Source: Megalobrama amblycephala
Lineage: Eukaryota; Chordata; Actinopteri; Cypriniformes; Xenocyprididae
Direction: 5' to 3'
NCBI RefSeq assembly: GCF_018812025.1
Contig: NC_063061.1
Span: forward strand, 32,002,509-32,066,508
Length of the DNA stretch: 64,000 nt
Part shown: positions 54,238 to 64,000 of the stretch, in pieces
Layout: every line of letters starts with the position of its first letter
Position numbering within the stretch: the stretch's first letter is position 1
Notes under the pieces: generated by a model
Seen by the model: the letters and a program-made list of their open reading frames with translations, nothing else
What the model was told of the DNA's origin: nothing
The model's database searches: none
Position numbers and translations under genes: made by a program

Positions 54238-55054
54238 TTAAAGGGTTAGTTCACCCAGAAATGAAAATTCTGTCATTAATTACTCACCCTCATGTCATTC
54301 CACACCCGTAAGACCTTCGTTCATCTTCATAACACAAATTAAGATATTTTTGATGAAATTCAATGGCTCTGTGAGGCCTGCATTGCCAGCAAGTTAATTT
54401 CATTTTTCAATGTCCAGCAAAAGGTAGTAAAGACATATTTAAAACAGTTCATGTGAGTACAGTGCTTCAAGCTTAATATTATAAATTTATGAGAATACTT
54501 TTGTGCGCCAAAACAACAAAATAATGAATTATTCAACAATATCTAGTGATGGGTGATTTCAAAACACTGCTTCATGAAGCTTTGAAGCTTTACGTATCTT
54601 TTGTTTCGAATCAGTGGTTCAGAGCGTGTATCAAACTGCCAAAGTCGAACCATTGAAATTTTAAAACATTCATCAGGTAACAAAGCCTCGTTTACTGAAA
54701 TCACATGACTTTGGTGCTCTGAGGCTTCATAAAGCAATGTTTTGAAATCGGCCATCACTAGATATTGTTGAATAATTTGTTATTTTGTTTTTTTACTGCA
54801 CAAAAAGTATTCTTGTCGCTTTATAATATTAAGGTTGAACCACTGTAGTCGAACTGTTTTAAAAATGTTTTTAGTACCTTTCTGGGCATTGAAACATGAA
54901 AATAAATTACTTGCAATGGAGGCCTCACTGAGCCATCAGATTTTATCAAAAATATCTTAATTTGTGTTTCGAAGATTAACGAAGGTCTTACAGATGTGGA
55001 AGGAAAACAATTAATGATAAAATTTTCATTTTTGGGTGAACTAACCCTTTAAAC
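54238..55054. mobile_element. TTAA-flanked TTCACCC MITE with nested element
   Basis: Ends AGGGTTAGTTCACCCAGAAA and, inverted, TTTTTGGGTGAACTAACCCT, TTAA on each side. Arms pair through TTTTGATAAA/ATATTTTTGATGAAAT and GACATTGAAA blocks. An inner palindrome, 54541-54766 (CTAGTGATGGG...CCATCACTAG), sits at its centre and is absent in the relative at 42806. Confidence 0.72.
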
Positions 55055-55178
55055 ATGAGTTTTCAAATTGGTTTAGAAACTAAATGTTTTCTGTTTGTGT
55101 TTACACAAAACTGTTTATCTTTTGTAATCTCGTGATTTTCATTTTGAATATCTGGTGTCCTACAGTGTATGTGATGAA
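55055..55178 (+). promoter_or_regulatory. Relic of a ninth receptor promoter
   Basis: TTTTCAAATTGGTTTAGAAA to GGTGTCCTACAGTGTATGTG matches the region upstream of G's TATA box, then stops where a CACTA-like repeat begins (CAGCCCGTGAATCTCAACAG). No exon 1 or coding sequence follows. Confidence 0.6.
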
Positions 55179-56320
55179 TCAGCCCGTGAATCTCAACAGT
55201 GGTGACTGTCAAAAAGAATGTTGCAGTGCATTCTGGGAGCCACCAATTAAAAATTCATCCATGGCTCCCATCATGCATTGCTGCATGAATAAATTATGAG
55301 CTGAATTGTCTTAGTAATTTCCTTTATTGTCACTATTTTTATTTTTCTGTTTTTATGTGACTTTTTAGTAGCTTGTTTTCTAATGTGATCTGTTGATCAG
55401 AATATGTTGCTTGTCACCATCGTTGAGATTCATACGCTGATTCTTAATGTCTGTGTGTGCCTAAAAGAAAAGTTTTCTTTTTTTTTTTATTTATTCAGAA
55501 CAACTTTTAAGAAATCATCTGGATTATATTGAAAAAGCTGACCTTCTGAGTCACAGTGCTGCTGTAATCACTAATATAAATCTAACTCAGAGATTGGGCT
55601 CTAAATGAGTTCAGTGATTCAGATCATAATGATTATATGAAAACATAACCAACACCACCTGATCATTTCTTCTCTTTAATTATGAATTGAAGCTTTAGTG
55701 TTTAAACACACACAGACATCACGAATCAGCATATGATTCTCAAGAACGGTGATGATAAATAAATACAAAATACTGACAAACAGATCAACTCTGAACATCA
55801 CAAAACAAGCTACTGTCACAACAGAAAAATAAAAGCAAACATGAACAATCTACGAAAATTACAATTAAAATTGATCAACTTTGACTCACTGCACTTTTGG
55901 GAAACAGAGCTCCGATCAGAGTTTCTCTGGCCATAACAAATGTGCTCTACAAACACAAAGTTGGTGCAGCCAGAGATAAATTAATGTTAATAAACAGAGT
56001 CAAGAGCCCAGCTAAAGGAAATGCTTTTCACCATCATGGTGACTTCAAACTAAACTTTCATTCAAACATTAACATCTAAACATCTGTTAATTCTCAATAA
56101 GAACTTTTGTTGATGTATGACAGAAATAAAATCAAACTGGTTAATAATAAGTGTAATAATGTTTAATGGCTGAAAGTCAGTTGTAGTTGTTGTGTCTCTC
56201 TCTTTTTCTCTTGTTGTTTCTTCAGCAATTCTGCTTATTAACATCAGGTGTCACCACTAACTGTCAATCACCACTCAGTCATCACTCAATTATCTCATTA
56301 ACTGTAAAGTCAGAGATGAC
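55179..56320. mobile_element. CACTA-like element interior fragments
   Basis: Shares GGAGCCACCAAT, CTCAACAGTGGTGAC, CAGAGATTGGGCTCTAAATG and the AATTCTGCTTATTAACATCA block with the 28306, 57880 and 63040 copies, in mixed orientation. No intact ends are recognised. Confidence 0.55.
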
Positions 56321-56650
56321 TTAGGTGTAATTTAAGTGAATTTGGAGATTAATCTCGGGTGACTGAAGAGACGTCATAAATCCCGCCCTCTCAATGCAGT
56401 CGAATGAGACTTCAGTGAAAACTTAAAAATAAATTCTGCTTCAAATAAAAATTTCTGAAAGATGGTTTTGGTCATTTAAGGTAGTTGTTATCACGCTGAT
56501 ATATATTCAATTGTTCGTTTTTGTGATCATTTAGATTTTAGCTAGCAATTTGATGCTATAAAAATGGGGTGTGTCGTCATGATTCACAGTTGATTGACAG
56601 CTTGTCTGAGGACTGTCGGAGCTTCGAGGGGAGACTGAAGATGTATAACT
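56321..56650. other. Intergenic, no gene seen
   Basis: No recognised element or coding sequence. Confidence 0.4.
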
Positions 56651-59413
56651 ACTCTCAAAAAGGATGTGTTAATTAATAACACATTTTTTGTGTTATGGCT
56701 ATTTTAACACATTTTTGTGTCAATTTAAGTTGATCATGTGTAGAGAGAGAGAAAGAGAGAAACAACACTGCACTGTTAGCAATTTCTGTAAATTACACAG
56801 TATTTTACTGTAATATGAACTGTATTTTACTGTAAAACAGTTATACAGTATGTTACTGTATTTAAAAGTTGCATTATGGGAAATATCCCATTGGCGTCAA
56901 TAAAATACAGTATTTTTCATTTACTGTAAACTGAAATACAGTAAAAACAAATGAGCGTGAAAACTGACCAATCACAGAGAGGCTTATTTTTCCGCTTGGA
57001 GAAAGAAGAAAAGGAAGACACAAAATACTGACAAACAGATCAACTCTGAACATCACAAAACAAGCTACTGTCACAACAAAACAACAGAAAAATAAAGCAA
57101 ACATGAACAATCTACGAAAATTACAGGACAATTCAGCTGCATAATTTATTCATGCAGCAATGCATGATGGGAGCCATGGATGAGTTTTGATTGGTGGCTC
57201 CCATCATGCACTGCAACATGAAGCACTTTGTTTGATTGTCACCATTGTTGAGGGTCATATGCTGATTCTTGATGTCTGTGTGTGTTTAAAAAAAACCCTT
57301 CAGATTATAAAAGCTCTGCTGGATCTCAAGCGGTAACAGTGATGTACTGTAAAGAAATATTATAAAATCTATGTAAATAAATGTCTTATTAAATGTTTTA
57401 AAATAACAGTTATTTTACATTATTTTCTGGCGCTCCTGCTGCCAGAAAAGTACCGTCTTTTCACAGGATTTTTTTACAGTTTATCTATGCTTTTTTTCGG
57501 ACAGTATTTTTCTGTTTTTAAACGGACATTTTCTGGTGCCCCTGCGCCCCTGTGTACTGTAAATATGTTTACAGCAAGTTAAATGGTACTGTAAATATTA
57601 ATACAGTATTTTTACTGTAAGTTCAATTTACAGTAAGTTACTGGCAAACTGCTGCCAGTAAGTTACTGTAATTTCTACAGGAAATTTTTTACAGTGTGTG
57701 TCCAACACAACATGTGTTAAACTATCATCCAATCACATTGCTGCTACGTCACTCCGCAAGCCGTTAAGCAAGTTTGTGCCTCTTTCTTCATCGGTGGATG
57801 ACTTGTGTTCATTTTGACACATTCATTGTGTTATGATTTTAACACATTAAATGTGTCAGGAAGGTGATCTGCTGTTAACAAGCAGAATCAAAGGAGAAAT
57901 TCACAATTTTAAGTTACCATCATGGAGATGAGGGTTTGCTTTAGTTCTTGTCCCTTGACTTTATAATATTCAATTTTGTTTGGGTTGCTGTAACTGAGTT
58001 ATAACAGCCAGACAAGCAAATAAAAAAGACGATCTGGTGGTGTTTGTTATGTTTTCACATAATCAATATTTGTCTTGAACTCATTTAGAGCCCAATCTCT
58101 GAGCTAGATTTACATTATTGATTATAGCAGACGATCAGCTTTTTCTGCATAATTCAAAGGTATTACTTAAAAAGTTGTTCTGATCAAAAAAAAAAAAAAA
58201 ACAAACCTTGATTTTAGGTACACACAGACATCAAGAATCAGCCTGTGAATCTCAACAGTGGTGACAGGCAACATATTCTGATTTTAGAAACATTAGAAAA
58301 GAAGCTACTAAAAAGTCACATAAAACAGAAAAAAAAAAAAAAAAAGTGAGAATAAAGGAAATTACTAAGACAATTCAGATCATAATTTATATGAGCTGAT
58401 AATTTCAGCTGTACAATTTTTTTTTAAAATCAGAACAACTTTTAAAAAATAATCAATAATGTAAATCTAACTCAGAGATTGGGCTCTAAATGAGTTCAGT
58501 GATTCAGATCAAATAATGATTATGTGGAAAACATAACCAACACCACCTGATCATCTTTCCTGTTTGCTTGACTAGCTGTTACAACAGGCCAAAAAAATCT
58601 AATATTAAGAAGTCAAGGTTCAAGAGCCCAACTAAAGCAAACACTCATCTCCACGATGGTGGCTTAAAAATTGTGATTTTCACCTTTGATTCTGCTTGTT
58701 AACAGCAGATCACCTTCCTGACACATTTACTGTGTTAAAATATTTGACTCAGTGAATGTGTCAGAATTAACACAACAAGTGTTGTCCCTAAACTCACACA
58801 CTGATGTGTAAGAATTTAACACATTTTGAGTCAGTTTTAACACATCCTTTCTAAGAGTGGTATTGCATTCATTTTAACTGGTCAAAAATAGCACATCTAT
58901 GACACAAATTGTGTGATTTATGACACATTAGTGTGTTAAATATTTTAACACATTGCCTGTGTTAAGAAGAATAACACACTGGTTGAGTTAAAAATGTGTT
59001 AAATGTGTTCACAAAATGTGTTGTCCTTAACTAGACACACGGATGTGTTAAGATATAACACAGGTTGTGTTGTTTTTAACACAACCTGTGTTATATCTTA
59101 ACACACCCGTGTGTTAAATCATCCGCCAATGAAGAAAGAGGCACAAACTTGCTTAACGGCTTGCGGAGTGACGTAGCAGCAATGTGATTGGATGATAGTT
59201 AACACATGTTGTGTTGGACACAGTGTCGTTTCTCTCTCTCTCTCTCTCTCACACACATTAGTGTTAAATATTTTATGCCTGTATTAAGAAAAAATAACAC
59301 ACTGGTTGAGTTAAAATTAACACAAAATGTGTTGTCCTTAACTAGACAGACACACAGATGTGTTAAAATATAACACAGGTTGTGTTGTTTTTAACACATC
59401 TGTTTTAAGAGTG
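56651..59413. mobile_element. TGTGTTAA-rich palindromic element with nested copy
   Basis: Left end ACTCTCAAAAAGGATGTGTT, right end AACACATCTGTTTTAAGAGT. Inner arms repeat AACACACAAGTGTTA-like units; 57697-57850 is inverted at 59100-59225 (TGTGCCTCTTTCTTCATCGG). A CACTG-type element (56771-57696) is nested and other CACTA-like interior pieces fill 57850-58830. Confidence 0.6.
56771..57696. mobile_element. CACTA-like element, third copy
   Basis: CACTGTTAGCAATTTCTGTA to TTTTTTACAGTG with TG on both sides (56769-56770, 57697-57698). The empty site is readable from the inverted arm near 59215. Interior is rearranged relative to 23383-24517. Confidence 0.75.
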
Positions 59414-59456
59414 TAACTATTAATTTTCGATTTCTTTGTTATTTAACACCAACAAA

Positions 59457-59528
59457 ATGAGCTGTTCAGCAGTAAACTGTCCTAACCGACCTACAGGATC
59501 TGACGGATCACTGAATTTTTTTCTGTAA
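59457..59528 (+). pseudogene. THAP-like N-terminal fragment
   Basis: ATG at 59457 reads MSCSAVNCPNRPTGSDG then SLNFFL and a stop. The C-x4-C spacing and the MxxCSAxNCxNR pattern are those of a THAP finger start, but the HxFP part and the C-x2-H pair do not follow. Only about 23 codons, so this is tentative. Confidence 0.4.
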
Positions 59529-59529
59529 C

Positions 59530-60160
59530 TTTAAATGTGGGCTTCATAAGCCAATTAATAAATGTTATTAGTTAAGATAACACACCTAATGTTAACCATG
59601 TCGGGAAAAAGCAGGTGATTGTTATCTGGCAGTTACTTATTATTTTTATGGGTATAAAATAATAATTAGCAGGATAAAACTAATGATAGCCTACTCTAAT
59701 TATAGCAATCGATCTCCTGTAACGTTAGTTGAACTTGATTTAAAATGGCAGCACTGTTTCTGACATTTTAGAGTTGTTTCTAGTGGTATATTGAGTTTAT
59801 CTACTGAATTTGCTGTTTCAAAAATATTATTGCTCTAGAAACAGAATAGCCTATTATTTTATAGGTAGAATTTTAAATTGTGTATAATTTTTATAGTCTA
59901 TTTAAAATGTCTATTTTAAGTCTATTATAGTCTATTTTACATGAATGATGACGCAGTCGTCTGGGCGGAAGTTTGATACCGCGACTCCGCCTCCGGGCTC
60001 CACTGACGATTCCTTCTGCGCATGCCCAGGCTCCAAACTTTTTTTTTTTGACGTATTGCGTAACGTGTCAGCGCCCATTCGTCGGCCCATTTGGCTTCAG
60101 TTCATTAAAATGGAAGAAAGCGGCGTTGCGTCGTCCATCTTTTTTTACAGTCTATGATCG
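59530..60160. other. Intergenic, repeat-like GC patch
   Basis: 59950-60155 contains GGCTCCACTGACGATTCC and CCATCTTTTTTTACAGTCTA, repeat-style motifs. The open frames here lack recognisable domains. Confidence 0.4.
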
Positions 60161-60400
60161 GAAGCAGCTGGCGAAGCGCGGAAGAGAAGAGAGTTCGTGA
60201 AGCGCGCGTGCTGAAAACGGAGCGCGTGGAAAGACATTAAAAAGCAGTCATCCTAAAGGAATTGCGACGCAGTGAGTGTTCTGTCGCACAAGTGTCTTCT
60301 AGAAGGAAAGCTTGCCGCATCTAAAGAGAGTTGTGAGCGAAAGAAGATCGGAAAGCACGTCAGTGATGAGTCAACCCGAGACGCTGATGGTAGGATGAAA
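60161..60400 (+). other. CpG-rich stretch with possible first exon
   Basis: GCGC-rich DNA precedes ATGAGTCAACCCGAGACGCT at 60366, followed by CTGATG|GTAGGA, a fair splice donor. It could be the promoter and first coding exon of a gene, or repeat-derived. No downstream exon is identified in the window. Confidence 0.25.
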
Positions 60401-60926
60401 AGTATTGCAGCGAGCTAAATGTTGGCCTATATACGTTGATTTATATTCAGATAAATGTTTTCTTGTGCATTGAAGAGACAATTGTGGTGTAACAGAATTT
60501 TGCTTATTAATATTGTGTATAATATTGTTGAATTAGCGTGCATACAGTTAAAGTGTTCATATTGTGTGTACTTGTTACAATGCATTGGATGTTAAGTATA
60601 TTAATTTAATTTAGTATATTATTCTGTTTTCTTAAAGTTTATCAGCCTAATTTGAGCCTAAACTGCCAAGATATCTATCTTCAATTAAACTAACTACAAT
60701 CAAACCAAACTAAATTCCATCTGTTGGATAACTGTTGTTGGATGTGAATGGATGTAAAAAATCAACACACTGCAATACAAGTCGGACTGTAAGAAGTTTA
60801 TTGAAGACTGGAAGTAAAGCCATTTTTTGAGTTAATCCTTGTGTCCGTGGTTGAATAAGCCCTTTTTCGAGTTAGAGGCAGACTGATTTGTGAAATCCAG
60901 AATTAACTCGACATTAACTTTAACAC
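60401..60926. other. Intergenic; right end is CACTA-like
   Basis: AT-rich DNA. From about 60900 (GACATTAACTTTAACAC) it is the left flank of the interrupted CACTA-like element that continues at 62857. Confidence 0.4.
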
Positions 60927-62856
60927 TAGTCTGGGTAAACCCAGCCTGATCTGCCGGCGATTTGATTTCGCTCGGCAACTCAGTCTGGAAACCCCTGCAT
61001 TAATTTCTGCTGCGCTGTTACACTTTTGCGGGAACCAATCACAGACTGGCTTATCCACCTTGCTCGCTATTGGCGGCTATAACACAATGACAATAGAGAA
61101 GCGACGGCAAGCAGTTTTCAAACTCTATCTGATCTACCCGTCTCTCGCACGACCGTCACTCCAAAATAACAATGCACAATCACAGTGACGCCGATTGTGT
61201 TAAGCATTTACCATATCTGAGAGACATACACTGTAAAAAATGACCGTGATTTTAACAGTAAAAGACTGTAAAAATGCTGCGGTGAAAAACTGTTAATTGG
61301 TTTACAGAAAGTTTCCGTACTATATACGGTGAATAACTGTAATAGATCTAACGGTACATTTAATGTAATTTTACGGTAAAATACCGTTAAATTCACAGTT
61401 TTTGAAAGTGAAAAATAACAATTCATTGTAAAATTTACAGTGAAAAACCGTAAATTGACATTCCCACAATTCCCTGCGTGACACTTCACATTTGATATAT
61501 TTTTGTTGAAATAACTCTGTTTCTTCTTAGTTTTTCTCATTTTTTCTAATCAGTTATGTACATTAGGGTTTTATGTTACATCTAATGTTGTTAAATTAAT
61601 GTTTATTGCATTTTTAAAATTTCATGCATGTTACCATGATGGTGTTTAGTGTGTCTGTGAATGACACTGTGTGCTCCTTCTATATATTAGTATTGTCCTT
61701 CTCAGCTTGTGGAAAAGCTGCTTGTGGTGAACTTTGATTCATCATGTGACTCTCATCACCACTGTGTTTGGTGACTGTCAGTGTATAATAAAGATACAAA
61801 ACAGATATTAGTACTTCATTAGGTTGGTAAATTAACATTATATCAGTTAATGAAATACGTTATTTTACTGTAAATTTTACTGGGATTTTTTTTACAGTGT
61901 ACTGAAATCCAATGTTAAATATACATATTTAAAATGTAAAATTCACATGTAACTCCGTAAGTATGTTTACGGTTTGATGTCATTTTTACAGTATTGTTCT
62001 GGTAACCACAGCTGCCGGTATTTTTCCGTAGAAACAACGGGATTTTTTTTACAGTGTATAGCAGAGCGTTGATCCGACAGTCTCTTCATAGGAAGATTAC
62101 AAACAGCGATTAATGACACACTATGATTCTCTGCTGTTATTTTGGTGGTTTGCTTCACGATGTGAGTACAGGACTCTTTTACTTCAATGCCCCTTGATGG
62201 TGGACAATATTTTTATTATTTGCTCTATATGTTTCGTCTCCCTGCTTCTTGAATCTCGCACCGCCTGAGCTGACTGGAATTCTTTTTGGTTGTTATGACA
62301 ATGATGTAGTTTAGGGCAGCTATATTCCACATTCATTTACACTGAACCAGAACAGTATCAGAGTCGCCTTTTAAACTCTCGACGATGCTGAATGACTTCT
62401 TTAGTTAGCAAACAAATTGCTCGAGTGGGTGTAAATACCGATCACTTTCATGTTTTTTTGCACAACCTGCAAAAATCGCTCGATGCCAATGCTGCTTCTG
62501 CAAACCGCGGATCAATGCTACAAACCAATACAAACTAACCCTGCATCTCAATCAGCTCCCTAGTTCCCTAGGTCATGAATCGGTATATCATGCAAGTGAA
62601 TGTGGCTGATTTCCTGATCAGTGCCCTGACTACTGAACTAGGGAGCTGATTGAGACACACAGTAAACCTGTCTGGAGTTTTCGCATTGCTCTGCAAAGTA
62701 CGTCACCCGGATCGTTGATCTGATTGGTTGAAGGACTATCCAATTGCGTGACTAATGCTCGTTGATCATGCCTCCTGTGCAGTAGAAAATACATAGCAAA
62801 CTCCCCAGACCAATGTTCAATTTTAAATTGAGCTTGGTCTGGTGATAACCAGACTA
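60927..62856. mobile_element. TAGTCTGG-type element with 9-bp TSD
   Basis: Ends TAGTCTGGGTAAACCCAG and, inverted, TAGTCTGGTTATCACCAGAC. CTTTAACAC is duplicated exactly at 60918-60926 and 62857-62865. A 9-bp duplication suggests a Mutator-like element (an 8-bp hAT-type reading is the alternative). Holds a nested CACTG element. No transposase. Confidence 0.7.
61229..62056. mobile_element. CACTG-type element nested at 61229
   Basis: CACTGTAAAAAATGACCGTG to TTTTTTTTACAGTG with TA on both sides. Many ACGGT/ACCGT and TTTACAGT subterminal motifs. Confidence 0.7.
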
Positions 62857-63039
62857 CTTTAACACTGCTTCAGAGTTGATTTTTAACACCCGGAAAGATG
62901 GACTCATATGGAATGTTTAAAAATGTGTTTAAAATGAAATGTTGTAAAATGTGAAAATGAAAAGGATTTAATAAACTCTGATTTTGATTCAGTGTGTGTG
63001 TGTGTGTGTGTGTGTAAAATATATCTCATTAGAGTCATT
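62857..63039. mobile_element. Right part of interrupted CACTA-like element
   Basis: CTTTAACACTGCTTCAGAGT and ACACCCGGAAAGATGGACTC match the arms of the 28306 element. A (GT)n run (62992-63016) follows. Confidence 0.5.
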
Positions 63040-64000
63040 CACAGCAAAAACTGCAGTGTTAAATTAACTCTCCTGGGAGTATATGTGAGACCATACTCAG
63101 AGTGTTAAAGTGTTAAAATAAGAGTGTTAAATGAACACTAAAGTGGTGTTAAAGTTAATGAGTTAATTAAGTGATTAACAGTGATGATTGACCATTATTG
63201 AAGATACCTGATGATAACAAGCAGAATCACCAAAGGAGAAAATCACAATTTTTAAGCCACCATCATGGAGATCGGCGTTTGCTTTAGTTGGGCTCTTGAC
63301 CCTTAACATTTTAAAGTAAAATTTTGTTTGGGTTGTTTTAACTGAGTTTTAACATCCAGACAAACAAATGGAAAAGATAATCAAGTGGTGTTGGTTATGT
63401 TTTCACATAATCATTATTTGACCTGAATCACTGAACTCATTCAGAGCCTAATCTCTGAGTTAGTTTTACATTATTGATTACAGCAGCACTGTGATTCTAC
63501 AGAAGATCAGCTTTATCAATATAATCTGAAGGATTTCTCAAAAGTTGTTCTGATTTAAAAAAAAAAAAAAAATGTTCTTTTAGGCACACACAGACATTAA
63601 GAATCAGCCTGTGAATCTCAACAGTGGTGAGAATAATAAAGCATGTTGCAGTGCATTCTGGGTGCCACCAATCAAAATTCATCCATGGCTTTGCTGCGTG
63701 AATAAATTATGAGCTGAACTGTCTTAGTAAATTCTTTTATTCTCATATTTTATTTTGATCTGTTTATGCGACTTTTTAGTAGCTTGTTTCTTTAATGTTC
63801 AGAGTTGATCTGTTAATCAGAATATGATGAGATTCACAGGCTGATTCTTGATGTCTGTGTGTGCCTAAAAGAACTTCTTTTTTTTTTTTTTTTTTTAATC
63901 AGAACTTTTGAGAAATCCTTCAGATTATATTGATAAAGCTGATCTTCTGATGTAGAATCACAGTGCTGCTGTAATCAATAATGTAATTTTAACTCAGAGA
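63040..64000. mobile_element. CACTA-like element, runs off the window
   Basis: Starts CACAGCAAAAACTGCAGTGT, similar to 28306, with AGTGTTAAA subterminal repeats and the same interior blocks (CACCATCATGGAGAT, CTCAACAGTGGTGA). The right end lies outside the window. Confidence 0.65.

Noticed and set aside
60366..60395. First coding exon of an unknown gene (MSQPETLM then GT donor)
   Set aside because: Too short to support, no downstream exon found; kept only as a low-confidence note.

Overview
The window is vertebrate nuclear DNA, almost certainly from a cyprinid teleost. Evidence: AT-rich sequence with many CA/TA/GATT microsatellites; single-coding-exon receptor genes with a spliced 5' leader; and dense fish-type DNA transposons (CACTA/EnSpm-like with CACTG...CAGTG ends, hAT-like, TTAA-flanked elements), a tRNA-derived SINE and Ty3/Gypsy remnants. 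I see no rRNA, no intact tRNA and no CRISPR array. Species is inferred from repeat style only.

The backbone is a tandem, all-plus-strand array of one family of rhodopsin-like (class A) 7TM receptors. Five copies are open: A (3118-3960), B (8349-9188), D (17676-18530), F (33104-33967) and H (52713-53558). Three are broken: C (13383-15475, frameshifts plus a 1.26 kb insertion), E (27869-31862, two transposons plus a -2 frameshift) and G (43544-43825 and 50447-50840, halves separated by 6.6 kb of repeats). A promoter-only relic lies near 55060. Each copy has the same architecture: a short non-coding exon 1 ending in CTTCAG|GTGA or GTGAA, a 250-520 bp intron, then one exon holding the whole reading frame. 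The promoters fall into two types (A-C, and D/F/G/H with a TATA box; E is intermediate), matching two N-terminal types. Receptor motifs are non-canonical: ERY for DRY, YVP for CWxP and QPxxY for NPxxY, with a third intracellular loop encoded by a GA-rich tract.

Between receptors the DNA is mostly nested mobile elements. Layout: 845-1364 palindromic TTAA element; 5131-7428 foldback element with CpG-rich minisatellite arms; 9421-12176 tandem-unit repeat with a nested element; 14141-15396 probable solo LTR inside C; 15641-15780 SINE; 19152-20445 nested elements around a strong hairpin; 21665-23100 LTR-like repeat; 23383-24517 CACTA-like element; 25191-26436 TTAA-flanked element carrying a THAP-domain exon; 28306-31503 two CACTA-like elements inside E; 36077-37176 short-LTR element; 37800-39900 defective Ty3/Gypsy; 41480-42448 and 46371-48783 TTAA-flanked elements, the second carrying a hAT-like element with a perfect 8-bp target duplication; 56651-62856 nested palindromic elements; 63040 onward the start of another CACTA-like element. 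A segmental duplication (about 32085-34595 and 51325-54106) produced F and H.

The array looks like a young, fast-turnover receptor cluster: tandem duplication, sequence homogenisation that looks like gene conversion, microsatellite slippage in a coding loop, and repeated disruption by transposons. I found no bacterial-type defence or other clearly new system. The most noteworthy items are the receptor family, its shared promoter/exon-1 cassette, the conversion-like tracts and the THAP-bearing transposon.
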